Shown: positions 1-8,168 of the stretch, piece after piece
Layout of the letters: each line of letters opens with the position of its first letter
Position numbering within the stretch: the stretch's first letter is position 1
DNA from: Rhodospirillaceae bacterium UBA1479
GTDB lineage: Bacteria; Pseudomonadota; Alphaproteobacteria; Rhodospirillales; Casp-alpha2
Length of the DNA: 64,000 nt
Reading direction: 5' to 3'
Assembly (NCBI GenBank): GCA_002325375.1
Contig: DCRZ01000004.1
Span: 110,206 to 174,205, forward strand
The notes under the pieces: model-generated
Databases searched by the model: none
The model's input: only the letters and a program-made list of their open reading frames with translations
Told to the model about the DNA's origin: nothing
Made by a program: the position numbers and the translations under genes

Positions 1-336
1 CTCGCGGGATTTCGAGATGTCGTGGTTCTGGCAGAATTTGCAGGTCAGATTGCAGCCCGCCGTGCCGAAGCTGAGGATCGGCGTGCCGGGATAGAAATGG
101 TTCAACGGCTTCTTTTCGATGGGGTCGATGCAGAATCCCGACGACCGGCCATAGGTCGTCAGCACCACCTGCTCGCCGTCGCTTGCCCGCACGAAACACA
201 GCCCCCGCTGCCCCGCCCGCAGCTTGCAGAACCGGGGGCAGACCTCGCATTGAATGCGCCCGTCGTCCAGCTTGTGCCAATATCGGCCAGGAAAGGCGCC
301 GGGGAATGTTTCAATATCGGTTTCGACGGACGCCAT
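1..336 (-). CDS. amrS: AmmeMemoRadiSam system radical SAM enzyme AmrS (N-terminal part, cut by window edge)
   Basis: The 112 codons present read leftward and run off the window, so only the N-terminus is seen. Near its end is the radical SAM cluster motif CNLTCKFCQNHDISK, a CxxxCxxC arrangement typical of AmrS and pyruvate-formate-lyase-activating-like enzymes. Upstream are further cysteines in CEVCPRFC and the stretch IEKKPLNHFYPGT, both usual in this family. The ATG at 336 is the only good start before the divergent neighbour. AmrS binds a [4Fe-4S] cluster and should cleave SAM; its substrate is, to my knowledge, unassigned. The fused Memo/AMMECR1 gene lies divergently 78 bases away, which fits the three-part AmmeMemoRadiSam association. 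Confidence 0.9.
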   Translation of the reverse strand, partial: MASVETDIETFPGAFPGRYWHKLDDGRIQCEVCPRFCKLRAGQRGLCFVRASDGEQVVLTTYGRSSGFCIDPIEKKPLNHFYPGTPILSFGTAGCNLTCKFCQNHDISKSRE

Positions 337-380
337 CTATTTCCTCGAACGGCTGTGGAATGGCCCCGAATTGGGCCTAT

Positions 381-409
381 ATTATCATGTAGTCATGCAA
401 CACAGTGAA
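381..409 (-). promoter_or_regulatory. candidate sigma-70 promoter for amrS
   Basis: Read on the minus strand, TTCACT (409-404) and GATAAT (386-381) are separated by 17 bases and point at the amrS start 45 bases away. The spacing is ideal and each hexamer matches the consensus at most positions. The element sits in the 78-base gap between the divergent AmmeMemoRadiSam genes. No equally good promoter was found for the plus-strand gene, whose start nearly touches this site. Confidence 0.4.
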
Positions 410-414
410 CGCCA

Positions 415-1860
415 ATGACCGCAATTCGCCCCACCGCCGTCGCGGGATCATTTTATCCGGACCGGCCCCAGGACCTGGACGCCCTGCTCGCCCGCTGCTG
501 GGACGACGCCAAGATCACTGTCGGGCCCGTGCCCAAGGCGGTCGTCGCCCCCCATGCGGGCTACATCTATTCCGGGGCCGTGGCGGCCAGCGCCTATGCG
601 CGGATCAAGCCGGCGCACGGGCGGATCACGCGGGTCATCCTGCTGGGTCCCTGCCACCGGGTCGCGGTGAACGGCCTGGCCCTGTCGGGGGCCGACGCCT
701 TCGCCACCCCCTTGGGACCGGTCGAGATCGACAAAGCGGCGGCGGCCTTGATCGCCGATCTGCCCCAGGTCCAGACGTTCGACGAAACCCACGCCCAGGA
801 ACATTCGCTGGAGGTCCACCTGCCGTTCCTGATGCGCGTGCTCGACGATTTCAAGGTCCTGCCGCTGGTCGTCGGCCAGGCGACGCCGGATCAGGTCGCG
901 GAAGTGCTGGACAAACTCTGGGGCGGGCCGGAAACGTTGATCGTGGTGTCTTCGGACCTCAGCCATTATCTCGATTACGACAGCGCCCAGGCGATCGACC
1001 GGCGCACCTGTCAGGCCATCGAGGCCCTGGCGCCGGACCGGATTTCCAACCACGGCGCCTGCGGCCGCTTTCCGCTCGGCGGCCTGCTGAAACTGGCCAA
1101 GGCGAAGGGCATGACGGTCGAGACCGTGGACCTGCGCAATTCCGGCGACACGGCGGGGCCGCGCGACAGGGTCGTCGGTTACGGGTCCTGGCTGTTCATG
1201 GAAAACCCGGCAGCCGCCGTTCAAGAAGAGGAAACGGATTTCGCGGCCCAGACCAAGGCCCTGCTCGCCCGCCATGGCGACGCCCTGCTGCGTCTGGCCG
1301 CATCCTCCATCGAACACGGCCTGGAAACGGGCCAGCCCCTGATGCCCGATATCGCGACCGCCCCTGGCGACCCGGCCGCCCCCGGGGCGTGCTTTGTGAC
1401 GCTCAAGAAAAACGGGCAATTGCGCGGCTGTATCGGCTCGCCCGAGGCGCACCGCCCGCTACTGACCGACGTCGCCGTCAACGCCTATGCCGCCGCCTTC
1501 CGCGACCCGCGTTTCCCGAATCTGGAAGCGTCCGAGCTGCCCGAGGTCACCCTGTCGATTTCCGTGCTCAGCCCCCAGGCGCCCATGACGATCCGCGACG
1601 AGGCCGACCTTTTGGCCCAGTTGCGCCCCGGCATCGACGGGCTGGTCATCGCCGACGGCGGCAAGCGCGCCCTGTTCCTGCCGTCCGTCTGGGAGCAACT
1701 GCCCGACAAGCGGGCCTTCCTGATGCATCTGAAACGCAAGGCCGGGATGGCGGGCAATCACTGGTCGTCCACGTTCACGGCGCGGCGATTCGTCGCCGAG
1801 GAAGCCCAATCCGCGGACCTGCCCGCCGATCCTCCACTTTGGCGCGCCCAACCGTCATAG
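415..1860 (+). CDS. Memo-AMMECR1 fusion protein (AmmeMemoRadiSam system proteins B and A in one chain)
   Basis: The 481-residue protein has two domains. Residues 1-265 are a Memo domain (AmrB): APHAGYIYSG with His47, LLGPCHRV with His81, EHSLEVHLPF, SSDLSHY and ACGR with Cys216. His47, His81 and Cys216 correspond to the metal-site His/His/Cys of MEMO1. Residues about 280-470 are an AMMECR1 domain (AmrA) with the hallmark LRGCIG at 336-341. The linker between them is short and acidic. In many genomes the two are separate genes; here they form one polypeptide, divergent from amrS. A redox or iron-dependent modification together with AmrS is inferred, not shown. The ATG has only a weak ribosome binding site, but MTAIRPTAVAGSFYP is a normal Memo N-terminus. 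Confidence 0.93.
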   Translation: MTAIRPTAVAGSFYPDRPQDLDALLARCWDDAKITVGPVPKAVVAPHAGYIYSGAVAASAYARIKPAHGRITRVILLGPCHRVAVNGLALSGADAFATPLGPVEIDKAAAALIADLPQVQTFDETHAQEHSLEVHLPFLMRVLDDFKVLPLVVGQATPDQVAEVLDKLWGGPETLIVVSSDLSHYLDYDSAQAIDRRTCQAIEALAPDRISNHGACGRFPLGGLLKLAKAKGMTVETVDLRNSGDTAGPRDRVVGYGSWLFMENPAAAVQEEETDFAAQTKALLARHGDALLRLAASSIEHGLETGQPLMPDIATAPGDPAAPGACFVTLKKNGQLRGCIGSPEAHRPLLTDVAVNAYAAAFRDPRFPNLEASELPEVTLSISVLSPQAPMTIRDEADLLAQLRPGIDGLVIADGGKRALFLPSVWEQLPDKRAFLMHLKRKAGMAGNHWSSTFTARRFVAEEAQSADLPADPPLWRAQPS

Positions 1861-1953
1861 CCTGCGCCGCCGTCGGTTGACTCCACGCAGCGCACGGGCG
1901 ACAAACCGAAACGGGGCCAATCCCCCCATTTCCCATAACCGGGCGCACCGGAC

Positions 1954-2739
1954 ATGCTGACCATCGACCTGACCCTGCTTGAACGGGTGGCGGATATCGC
2001 CAAGCGCGCGGGCGCGCAGATTCTCACCGTTTACAAAACCGATTTCGAGGTCGAGACCAAGGGCGATAACTCTCCGGTCACGCAGGCCGATCAACTTGCC
2101 GAAGCCCTGATCACCCAGGCGATCCAAAGCGAGATTTCCGCAGACATCCCCATCGTCGGCGAGGAAGCGGTCGAGGCCGAGGGCCTGAAACAGCCCAACG
2201 GCCCCCTGTTCTGGCTGGTCGATCCGCTGGACGGGACCAAGGAATTCGTCAAGCGCAGCGGCGAGTTCACGGTCAACATCGCCCTGATCGAAAACGGCCG
2301 GCCGGTCCTGGGCGTGGTGCATCTGCCCGTGCTGAACGAAACCTTCGTGGCCGGCGCCCCGGGGGCGTTCAAGCAGACCGGCGACGGCCCGCCTACCCCC
2401 ATCGCATCGCGCGAAGCCCCGGCCGAAGGGCTGACCGCCGTGGTCAGCCGGTCCCACGGGGCCGAAGAAGCCGATGCGTTCCTGGAACGCTATACCGTGG
2501 CGCATCGCATCGGCGCCGGCAGTTCGCTGAAATTCTGCCGCGTCGCCGAAGGGGCGGCCGACATCTACCCCCGGTTCGGGCGGACCATGGAATGGGATAC
2601 GGCGGCGGGCCATGCGGTCCTGAATTTTGCCGGCGGCCGGGTGTTGACAACGGACGGTGCCCCTCTGGCCTACGGCAAGATCGGGCTCGAAAATCCCCAC
2701 TTCATCGCGGTCGGCAAGGGGATCGGCCTTGACGGATAG
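1954..2739 (+). CDS. cysQ: 3'(2'),5'-bisphosphate nucleotidase CysQ
   Basis: This is a 261-residue member of the inositol monophosphatase-like, metal-dependent phosphatase fold. Visible motifs are GEEA (about 69-72), the signature DPLDGTKEF (90-98) and a C-terminal WDTAAGH, which carry the metal-binding acidic residues. CysQ removes the 3'-phosphate from PAP/PAPS and so relieves inhibition in sulfate assimilation. The length is normal for CysQ. The ATG lacks a strong ribosome binding site, but the N-terminal helix sequence fits the family. The last codons overlap the TTG start of the next gene, so translation is probably coupled. Confidence 0.92.
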   Translation: MLTIDLTLLERVADIAKRAGAQILTVYKTDFEVETKGDNSPVTQADQLAEALITQAIQSEISADIPIVGEEAVEAEGLKQPNGPLFWLVDPLDGTKEFVKRSGEFTVNIALIENGRPVLGVVHLPVLNETFVAGAPGAFKQTGDGPPTPIASREAPAEGLTAVVSRSHGAEEADAFLERYTVAHRIGAGSSLKFCRVAEGAADIYPRFGRTMEWDTAAGHAVLNFAGGRVLTTDGAPLAYGKIGLENPHFIAVGKGIGLDG

Positions 2740-3733
2740 CGGCAGCGCCCTGTCCTTGATCGCCGATGCGGCGGACCCCGCCGCCATCGCCCGCGCGGCC
2801 GATGTTCTTCAGGCGGGCGGCTTGGTCGCCTTTCCCACGGAAACGGTTTACGGCCTGGGCGCCGACGCCACCAATGACGCCGCCTGCGCCGCCATCTATG
2901 CCGCCAAGGACCGCCCCGAGTTCAATCCCCTGATCGTGCACGTGGCCGACGCTGATGCCGCCGCTGGCTATGCCGAGATCACGGCGCTTGGCCGCATGTT
3001 GATGGACGCCTTCTGGCCGGGGCCGTTGACCGTCGTCCTGCCCCGGCGGGCGGATTGCAGGCTGTCGCGGCTGGTGTCGGCGGGGCTCGACACGGTCGCC
3101 ATCCGCGCCCCCAACCATGCCGTGGGTCAGGCCCTTCTAAAAGCGGGCGGCCTGCCCATCGCCGCACCCAGCGCCAACCGTTCGGGCCATATGAGCCCGA
3201 CCCGGGCCGCCCATGTCGCCGCCTCCCTGCCCGGCCCCGATCAGGGTGGGCCGGAAATCATCCTGAACGGCGGCCCCTGTACCGTGGGCCTGGAATCCAC
3301 GGTCGTCGACGCCACCGGCGACCGCGCGGTGATCCTGCGCCCGGGCGGCTTGGCGCGCGAAGATATCGAGGCCGTCTGCGGTGCCTATGGTCCGGTCGCC
3401 GAAGCCCATGAGATCGGCCCCGGCGGACCGCGCTCCCCGGGCATGCTGGCCCGCCATTACGCCCCGTCGAAGCGGCTGCGCCTGAACGCGCAGCGGACGG
3501 AGACGGATGAAGCCTTGCTGGGATTCGGCCCGGAGGCCCCCGCAGGATGCCTGAACCTGAGCCCCACGGGCGATACCACCGAGGCCGCCGCCAATCTGTT
3601 CGCCATGCTGCACGACCTGGACAATGGGCCGGCCCCGGCCATCGCCGTCATGCCCATTCCCGACCGGGGCCTGGGCCGCGCCATCAACGACCGCCTGATC
3701 CGGGCCGCGCGGACGGAGGATACGGAGGGATGA
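2729..3733 (+). CDS. tsaC: L-threonylcarbamoyladenylate synthase, long Sua5 type
   Basis: The enzyme makes threonylcarbamoyl-AMP from threonine, bicarbonate and ATP, the first step of t6A modification of ANN-decoding tRNAs. The YrdC domain shows FPTETVYGLGADA near residues 35-47, KDRPEFNPLIVHV, and PSANRSGH. A C-terminal Sua5 domain follows the linker SPGMLARHYAP. The total of 334 residues fits Sua5 rather than the short TsaC form. I chose the TTG at 2729 because AAGGGG lies about seven bases upstream; an ATG at 2657 would bury 73 bases inside cysQ and add an unrelated N-terminus. The gene overlaps both neighbours. Confidence 0.93.
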   Translation: MTDSGSALSLIADAADPAAIARAADVLQAGGLVAFPTETVYGLGADATNDAACAAIYAAKDRPEFNPLIVHVADADAAAGYAEITALGRMLMDAFWPGPLTVVLPRRADCRLSRLVSAGLDTVAIRAPNHAVGQALLKAGGLPIAAPSANRSGHMSPTRAAHVAASLPGPDQGGPEIILNGGPCTVGLESTVVDATGDRAVILRPGGLAREDIEAVCGAYGPVAEAHEIGPGGPRSPGMLARHYAPSKRLRLNAQRTETDEALLGFGPEAPAGCLNLSPTGDTTEAAANLFAMLHDLDNGPAPAIAVMPIPDRGLGRAINDRLIRAARTEDTEG

Positions 3734-4305
3734 GGGGCGACGATCACGCACTGATCGTCATGGACCTGGAATGGACCGCCTGGGAAGGGTCCTGGCAACG
3801 CCATTGGACCGGCCCCGGCGAAGAAATGGAGGTCGTTCAGATCGGCGCGGTCAGGCTGGCGGACACACCGGGGCTGGAGGAATTGGGCGCTTTCGAAATT
3901 CTGGTCCGCCCCCGCATCAACCCGACCCTCGACCGCTATTTCACGGACCTGACGGGCATTACCCAAGACCGCCTGGACCGCGAAGGTGTGGATTTGAAAG
4001 TGGCTCTGGGCGAATTTGCCGAATTTATCGCCCCCTCCACGGAAGCCTTCGGATTTGGTGACGAATTCACCCATATCGTCACCAACTGTCAGCTATACGG
4101 CTTGGCCAATCCCTTCGCCGATTGCAAATGTGACGATGTGCGCGCGGTGGTGATGGCGCACCTCGGCGTTGAATGGGTGCCCAACAGCTCGGACCTGCCG
4201 GAGCTGATGGACTTCACCCCGCCCGGTGCCATGCATCAGGGCCTTTCCGACAGCCGCTGCGTCGCCGAAGCGCTGCGCCGGGCACGCAAGGTGGGCCGGT
4301 TCTAG
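3730..4305 (+). CDS. DEDDh-type 3'-5' exonuclease (ERI1/KapD-like)
   Basis: The 191-residue protein begins with MDLEWTAWEGSW, a good Exo I motif with catalytic Asp12 and Glu14. It ends with HQGLSDSRCVAEAL, an Exo III motif with the His and Asp of DEDDh nucleases. The middle motif is odd: lined up with KapD-type proteins on the conserved NC pair, the second catalytic Asp falls in GFGDEFTHIVTNC, where it may be Glu or shifted by one. Relatives trim 3' ends of RNA or DNA; the substrate here is unknown. The ATG overlaps the stop of the Sua5 gene as ATGA, so the two are translationally coupled. Confidence 0.82.
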   Translation: MRGDDHALIVMDLEWTAWEGSWQRHWTGPGEEMEVVQIGAVRLADTPGLEELGAFEILVRPRINPTLDRYFTDLTGITQDRLDREGVDLKVALGEFAEFIAPSTEAFGFGDEFTHIVTNCQLYGLANPFADCKCDDVRAVVMAHLGVEWVPNSSDLPELMDFTPPGAMHQGLSDSRCVAEALRRARKVGRF

Positions 4306-4346
4306 GTTTTCCGGCCCCCCGTTCAGCCGATCCCCAAACAGCAAAA

Positions 4347-4372
4347 CGGCCCCATGCTGGTGCATGGGGCCG
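4347..4372 (-). terminator. intrinsic terminator of the Fsr-like MFS gene
   Basis: A perfect 10-bp inverted repeat, CGGCCCCATG / CATGGGGCCG with a 6-base loop, is followed on the minus strand by a TTTT run. It lies 26 bases beyond the stop of the minus-strand transporter gene. It may also slow transcription from the plus-strand exonuclease side, where no T-run follows. Confidence 0.7.
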
Positions 4373-4397
4373 CTCCGCGCCTACGGTATGTGTGGGG

Positions 4398-5717
4398 TCA
4401 TTCCGCGGGCTGAGCTGCATTTTCCGCCTGTTGCGTCAGGTGATCGCGGGCCGGAAGAAAGAAGGTGACGCAGCATTCGAACACAGCAAGCGCACCCAAC
4501 ACGAGAAAGACCATCGTAAAGCCGCCGACCACCGAGTGCAGCCACCCCGTCAGCGGCAACGCCGCGGCGCCAACCAGCAATCCGACCAGGTATTTCAACG
4601 CGAACACCCGCGAGCGGATTTCCTTGGACGTGAACCGCGCGATGATGGTGTCGTGGATCGGGATGATTGAGAAGACGATGAACATCATCGCCGTGGCAGC
4701 ACCGAGCAGACCTTCGTTATAGGCATAAGCGACCAGGAAAATCAGCGGCGCCTGCAGCGCGACGGCGATAATGTAAATCGGTTTCAGACGATATTTGTCC
4801 AACAGATGCCCCATCATGACCTGGGCCATGGAGGCAACGACAAACACGCCAAACCCCCAAAACCCGGCCTCTGACACGTTGCCAGCCAGGTCGCCCAACC
4901 GTTCGGTGAACAGCTTCGGAAGGGAGTTCGTCGTCGAATTGAAAATAAGCATGCCGGGTGCCGACGCCAACAGCACGACGAAGATCGCGCGTTTGACCTG
5001 TTCCGGCGTCGCACCGATGAACTTGTCTTTCTTGGCGAGCGGGTGGGGTTCCGGTGCGTTCCGGGAAAACACCAGATAGGCCAGCCCGACAAGGATCGAA
5101 ATCACGCCCGGCACGATGAAGGCGGCCCGCCAACCGTAGTGATCGGTCAGAAAGCCGGAAACCACGGCGGCACAAGCGACGCCGAAATTGCCCCACACAC
5201 CGTTGATGCCCAACTCCCGGCCAAGCGACTTGGCGTTCTCCGCCACCATGGAGATACCGACCGGATGATAGATGGCCGCAAAGACGCCGATGATGAGCAA
5301 ACCGCCCGCAACCTGATAAGGTCCGTTGGCAAACCCGGTCATGACCGATGCGGTGCCGATGCCGATGAAGAACACGGTCATCATGCCGTGCTTGGACCAC
5401 TTGTCACCCAGCCATCCCGCGGGAAGAGAGAACGCCCCGAAGGCGACGAAGCTCGCGGTCGAGAGCGCCAGGAGAAAGCCGTACGACCCCTTTTCGGTCA
5501 ATCCGTCCGCCCATTCGACGACCGCGTCCAGAGCCCCGCCCTCAAACGGCAGTGCGCCAACCAATTCCTTGATTGCCTGCGCGAACGTCAGTTGAAAGGC
5601 CGGATCCAAGGAAATGGTGATGACGGCCGTCGCGTAGATGAGAAGGAATAAATGATCCAGCAGATGGCCGATGTTCAGGAACAGAAACTGGACGCCGTGG
5701 CGGTCGGTGTAGGACAT
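4398..5717 (-). CDS. MFS transporter, fosmidomycin-resistance (Fsr)-like
   Basis: A polytopic membrane protein of 439 residues with about 12 hydrophobic segments. The N-terminal segment reads NIGHLLDHLFLLIYATAV, and the loop GWLGDKWSKHGMM is the MFS motif A between helices 2 and 3. Fsr-like proteins are proton-driven drug exporters; the substrate here is unknown. I chose the ATG at 5717 because GAGGAA precedes it at proper spacing. An in-frame start 13 codons earlier has no such site. The gene is divergent from an AraC-type regulator and the two share an intergenic inverted repeat, so the regulator probably controls it. Confidence 0.85.
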   Translation of the reverse strand: MSYTDRHGVQFLFLNIGHLLDHLFLLIYATAVITISLDPAFQLTFAQAIKELVGALPFEGGALDAVVEWADGLTEKGSYGFLLALSTASFVAFGAFSLPAGWLGDKWSKHGMMTVFFIGIGTASVMTGFANGPYQVAGGLLIIGVFAAIYHPVGISMVAENAKSLGRELGINGVWGNFGVACAAVVSGFLTDHYGWRAAFIVPGVISILVGLAYLVFSRNAPEPHPLAKKDKFIGATPEQVKRAIFVVLLASAPGMLIFNSTTNSLPKLFTERLGDLAGNVSEAGFWGFGVFVVASMAQVMMGHLLDKYRLKPIYIIAVALQAPLIFLVAYAYNEGLLGAATAMMFIVFSIIPIHDTIIARFTSKEIRSRVFALKYLVGLLVGAAALPLTGWLHSVVGGFTMVFLVLGALAVFECCVTFFLPARDHLTQQAENAAQPAE

Positions 5718-5830
5718 GGTCGTTTCCTCGTCTTCCCGGTGTGGCTTTATGCCCATCCGGGTTTTTGGTCTGGTCGTGGTATTCGTTTAGGATAGATGCA
5801 CGAACCCGCCTCGACAGTCTTGCGGTATTC

Positions 5831-5856
5831 TGTCAATTTATATCGTGAAATTGACA
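5831..5856. promoter_or_regulatory. inverted-repeat operator candidate between MFS and araC-type genes
   Basis: TGTCAATTT and AAATTGACA form a perfect 9+9 inverted repeat with an 8-base centre. It lies 12 bases before the regulator's ATG and about 115 bases upstream of the divergent transporter start. AraC proteins more often bind direct repeats, so this could instead be the site of another dimeric regulator. Its position so close to the regulator start suggests repression of that gene. Confidence 0.5.
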
Positions 5857-5868
5857 GACGAGGATGCC

Positions 5869-6726
5869 ATGGACGGCCCCATCCCAGCACCCCGCACACG
5901 GTTACCCATGCCCGCCCCCGGCTTTCGCATGGACGGGCCCGAACGGGAGGCCACCCATGCCGACAACGTCGCCAAGGTCAACGCCTTACAGGCCGTGCCG
6001 CGCCCCGTGGTCGCCGCCGCGACGGACTATCCGGCGGGTCAGGCGACGCGCTGGCATTCCCATCCCCGCGCCCAATTGGTCTATGGCATATCCGGCGTCA
6101 TGGCCGTGACGACCGAGGCCGGCGTCTGGGTCGTGCCGCCGGAACGCGCCGTCTGGGTGCCGGGCGGCATGGCCCACCGGGTCGATTTTCCCACGGACGT
6201 CAAGATGCGCAGCCTGTGGGTCAGCCCGGAGGCCGCCCGAGGCCTGCCCCAGGCGTGCAGCGTCGTCACCGTATCGCCGCTGCTGCGCGAACTGATCCGC
6301 GCCGCCGTCGACGTTCCCGCCGAATATGACGCGGATGGCCCGGCCGGTCGGCTGATGGCGGTGATCCTCGACCAGTTGAAGGTCCTCAACCAGGCCCCCC
6401 TGCACCTGCCCTGGCCCGAGAACGCGCGCCTCAAACGCATCGCCGAGGCGCTTTCCGACGACCCGGCGCAGGACACCGGGCTTGAAGACTGGGCCAAGAC
6501 AGCCGGCGCCAGCGCCCGCACCTTGGCCCGGCTTTTCGTCAAGGACACGGGCATGACCTTCGGCGCCTGGCGGCAACAGGCGCGGCTGCTCAAGGCTCTG
6601 GAACTTCTGGCCGCCGGACAGTCCGTGACGGCGACGGCGCTGGACCTCGGCTACGACAGCCCGTCGGCCTTCATCGCCATGTTCAAGAAGGCCCTGGGCG
6701 TGTCGCCGGGAAGATATTTTCGCTGA
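5869..6726 (+). CDS. AraC-family transcriptional regulator with cupin sensor domain
   Basis: The 285-residue protein has an N-terminal cupin-like sensor region, including the stretch ATRWHSHPRAQLVYGISG, and a C-terminal AraC DNA-binding domain with two helix-turn-helix units. ASARTLARLFVKDTGMTFG is the first, and YDSPSAFIAMFKKALGVSP is the family signature near the end. The ATG at 5869 has GAGGA just upstream; a GTG at 5845 is possible but would lie inside the inverted repeat. It probably regulates the divergent transporter, with a small molecule sensed by the cupin. Confidence 0.9.
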   Translation: MDGPIPAPRTRLPMPAPGFRMDGPEREATHADNVAKVNALQAVPRPVVAAATDYPAGQATRWHSHPRAQLVYGISGVMAVTTEAGVWVVPPERAVWVPGGMAHRVDFPTDVKMRSLWVSPEAARGLPQACSVVTVSPLLRELIRAAVDVPAEYDADGPAGRLMAVILDQLKVLNQAPLHLPWPENARLKRIAEALSDDPAQDTGLEDWAKTAGASARTLARLFVKDTGMTFGAWRQQARLLKALELLAAGQSVTATALDLGYDSPSAFIAMFKKALGVSPGRYFR

Positions 6727-6862
6727 CACATCGTTGTCCCGGTTCGCGAACGGGCGTATAACCTTTCCGTTCCGCCGGGGCCCCGCAGTCCCCCGGCGAC
6801 GTTCAAGGCGGCGGTCCGCCCAAGCACTGCTCGGCCCTCTGATACCAAGAGAGGTTTGAGCC

Positions 6863-7690
6863 ATGGTTGCCCCCGCCCTCCCCCTGTCCGCCAATGCCGT
6901 TTCCGCCGAGGAATTGAACCGCCTGATCGGCACGGAGGCCTGCCCCGTCATCATCGACGTGCGCCGCCGCGCCGCCTTCGACAAGGCCGATGCCATGATC
7001 GCCACGGCGATATGGCGCGACCATGCGGCGGCCGCCGACTGGGCCGAAGACCTGCCGGATGACGCCTCTGTCGTGGTCTATTGCGTGCACGGCCATGCCA
7101 TCAGCCAGAGCGCCGCCGCGACCCTGCGGGCGCTCGGCGTCGACGCCTACTACCTGGACGGCGGGATTGAGCATTTCGCCGACGCGGGCGGCGTCACCGT
7201 GCGGCGCGGTCTGGTGCCCGAAGACCGGCCCAGCATCTGGGTCACCCGCGAGCGGCCCAAGATCGACCGCATTGCCTGCCCCTGGTTCATTCGCCGCTTC
7301 ATCGACCCGGGTGCCGTGTTTCATTACGTCGGCAAGGAGTTCGTGGCCGACGTGGCGACAGAGACCGGCGGCATTCCCTATGACATCCCGGATGTAGATT
7401 TCAGTCATGTCGGCGAGAACTGCAGCTTCGACGCCTTCGTCGCCTGGTCGGGGATCAAGGACCCGGCCCTGGACCGCCTAGCGGAAATCGTCCGGGGAGC
7501 CGACACGGGGAAACTTGATCTCGCCCCCGAATGCGCCGGACTGCTGGCGGCGTCCCTGGGCCTGTCGGCGCTGTACGCGGACGACGACCTTGCCATGCTC
7601 GACGCCGGCATGATGGTCTATGACGCGCTGTTCGCCTGGGCACGGCACACGGCGGCGGAAACCCACAATTGGGCACCAAAGCCGAAATGA
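6863..7690 (+). CDS. rhodanese - ChrB-domain fusion protein
   Basis: Residues 10-120 form a rhodanese-like domain: DVRRRAAFDKA, then the active-site loop YCVHGHAISQ with Cys74 as the likely persulfide carrier. From residue about 125 the sequence matches the ChrB C-terminal (chromate resistance) domain: WVTRERPKIDRIACPWFIRRF and AGLLAASLGLSALYADD. ChrB-domain proteins accompany chromate exporters, but many homologues with an attached rhodanese domain have no proven role. The total of 275 residues is intact. A chromate transporter gene lies 4.7 kb downstream on the same strand. The ATG is preceded by an AAGAGAGG ribosome binding site. Confidence 0.85.
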   Translation: MVAPALPLSANAVSAEELNRLIGTEACPVIIDVRRRAAFDKADAMIATAIWRDHAAAADWAEDLPDDASVVVYCVHGHAISQSAAATLRALGVDAYYLDGGIEHFADAGGVTVRRGLVPEDRPSIWVTRERPKIDRIACPWFIRRFIDPGAVFHYVGKEFVADVATETGGIPYDIPDVDFSHVGENCSFDAFVAWSGIKDPALDRLAEIVRGADTGKLDLAPECAGLLAASLGLSALYADDDLAMLDAGMMVYDALFAWARHTAAETHNWAPKPK

Positions 7691-7703
7691 TTGCACAGAA
7701 ACG

Positions 7704-7738
7704 CGGCGCGAAGGGCTGGCATGGTCGGCTTCGCGCCG
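7704..7738. terminator. possible bidirectional terminator stem between convergent genes
   Basis: CGGCGCGAAG (7704-7713) and CTTCGCGCCG (7729-7738) are a perfect 10-bp inverted repeat around a 15-base loop. It lies between the rhodanese-ChrB gene and the convergent HTH gene. It lacks a strong T-run on either side, so termination is only likely. Confidence 0.4.
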
Positions 7739-7763
7739 TTCAATAAAATACGCGCCAACAAGA

Positions 7764-8126
7764 TTATTTTTTTAGCGTGCGTGAGATCAAAAACGCCAAT
7801 GCCGCTCCGGCAATTATGGTCGGTAAAATTGACTTATTTTCTGTGCCCTTAAGGTTATCAAGGACATTCACTCCCTCGGCCTCAGGCAAGTCCCGAGCCA
7901 GTCGGTCAGCTGTTTTGATTATCTCCGACAAGTCCAATGACAGCGCATTGCAGGTAGCACGAAGCTCTTCTATCGAAAAATGGGAAATTCCTCGGCTAAT
8001 CCGGGACCAAGTCGATTGCGACAAGCCGGATGTAGTAAGGAAATCAGATAAACTCATTCCTTCCGCATCACGATGATCATTCAGCAACTGCGTAATTATC
8101 ATTGAGTAGGTGGCATTTTGGCTCAT
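7764..8126 (-). CDS. membrane-tailed XRE-type helix-turn-helix protein
   Basis: A 120-residue protein. Residues 24-46, including TSGLSQSTWSRISRG, form a helix-turn-helix of the XRE/Cro type. Residues 50-92 are polar and partly acidic. The C-terminus, about 100-116 (LPTIIAGAALAFLIS), is one hydrophobic segment followed by a basic end, so the regulator is probably tethered to the inner membrane. The gene is AT-richer than its neighbours. It is divergent from an LRAT-fold gene, and the 69-base gap between them holds a perfect palindrome. AAAGG precedes the ATG. I do not recognise a named family. Autorepression and repression of the partner are inferred. Confidence 0.75.
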   Translation of the reverse strand: MSQNATYSMIITQLLNDHRDAEGMSLSDFLTTSGLSQSTWSRISRGISHFSIEELRATCNALSLDLSEIIKTADRLARDLPEAEGVNVLDNLKGTENKSILPTIIAGAALAFLISRTLKK

Positions 8127-8168
8127 TGACTACCTTTCAAGCTTATGGCATTATAGTCATTAATGACT
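8126..8168. promoter_or_regulatory. shared divergent promoters with a 14-bp palindromic operator
   Basis: AGTCATTAATGACT at 8155-8168 is a perfect palindrome. On the minus strand TATAAT (8155-8150) is an ideal -10 for the HTH gene and abuts the palindrome. On the plus strand TTGACT (8126-8131), a 17-base spacer and CATTAT (8149-8154) form a promoter for the LRAT gene, with the palindrome right after the -10. One bound dimer could block both promoters. A second short repeat, TTTCA-TAT-TGAAA (8174-8186), overlaps the LRAT ribosome binding site. Confidence 0.6.

Noticed and set aside
405..1880. Long open frame overlapping the Memo-AMMECR1 gene in another frame
   Set aside because: Arg/Gly/Pro-rich shadow translation of a high-GC gene; no family motif, while the other frame has clear Memo and AMMECR1 motifs.
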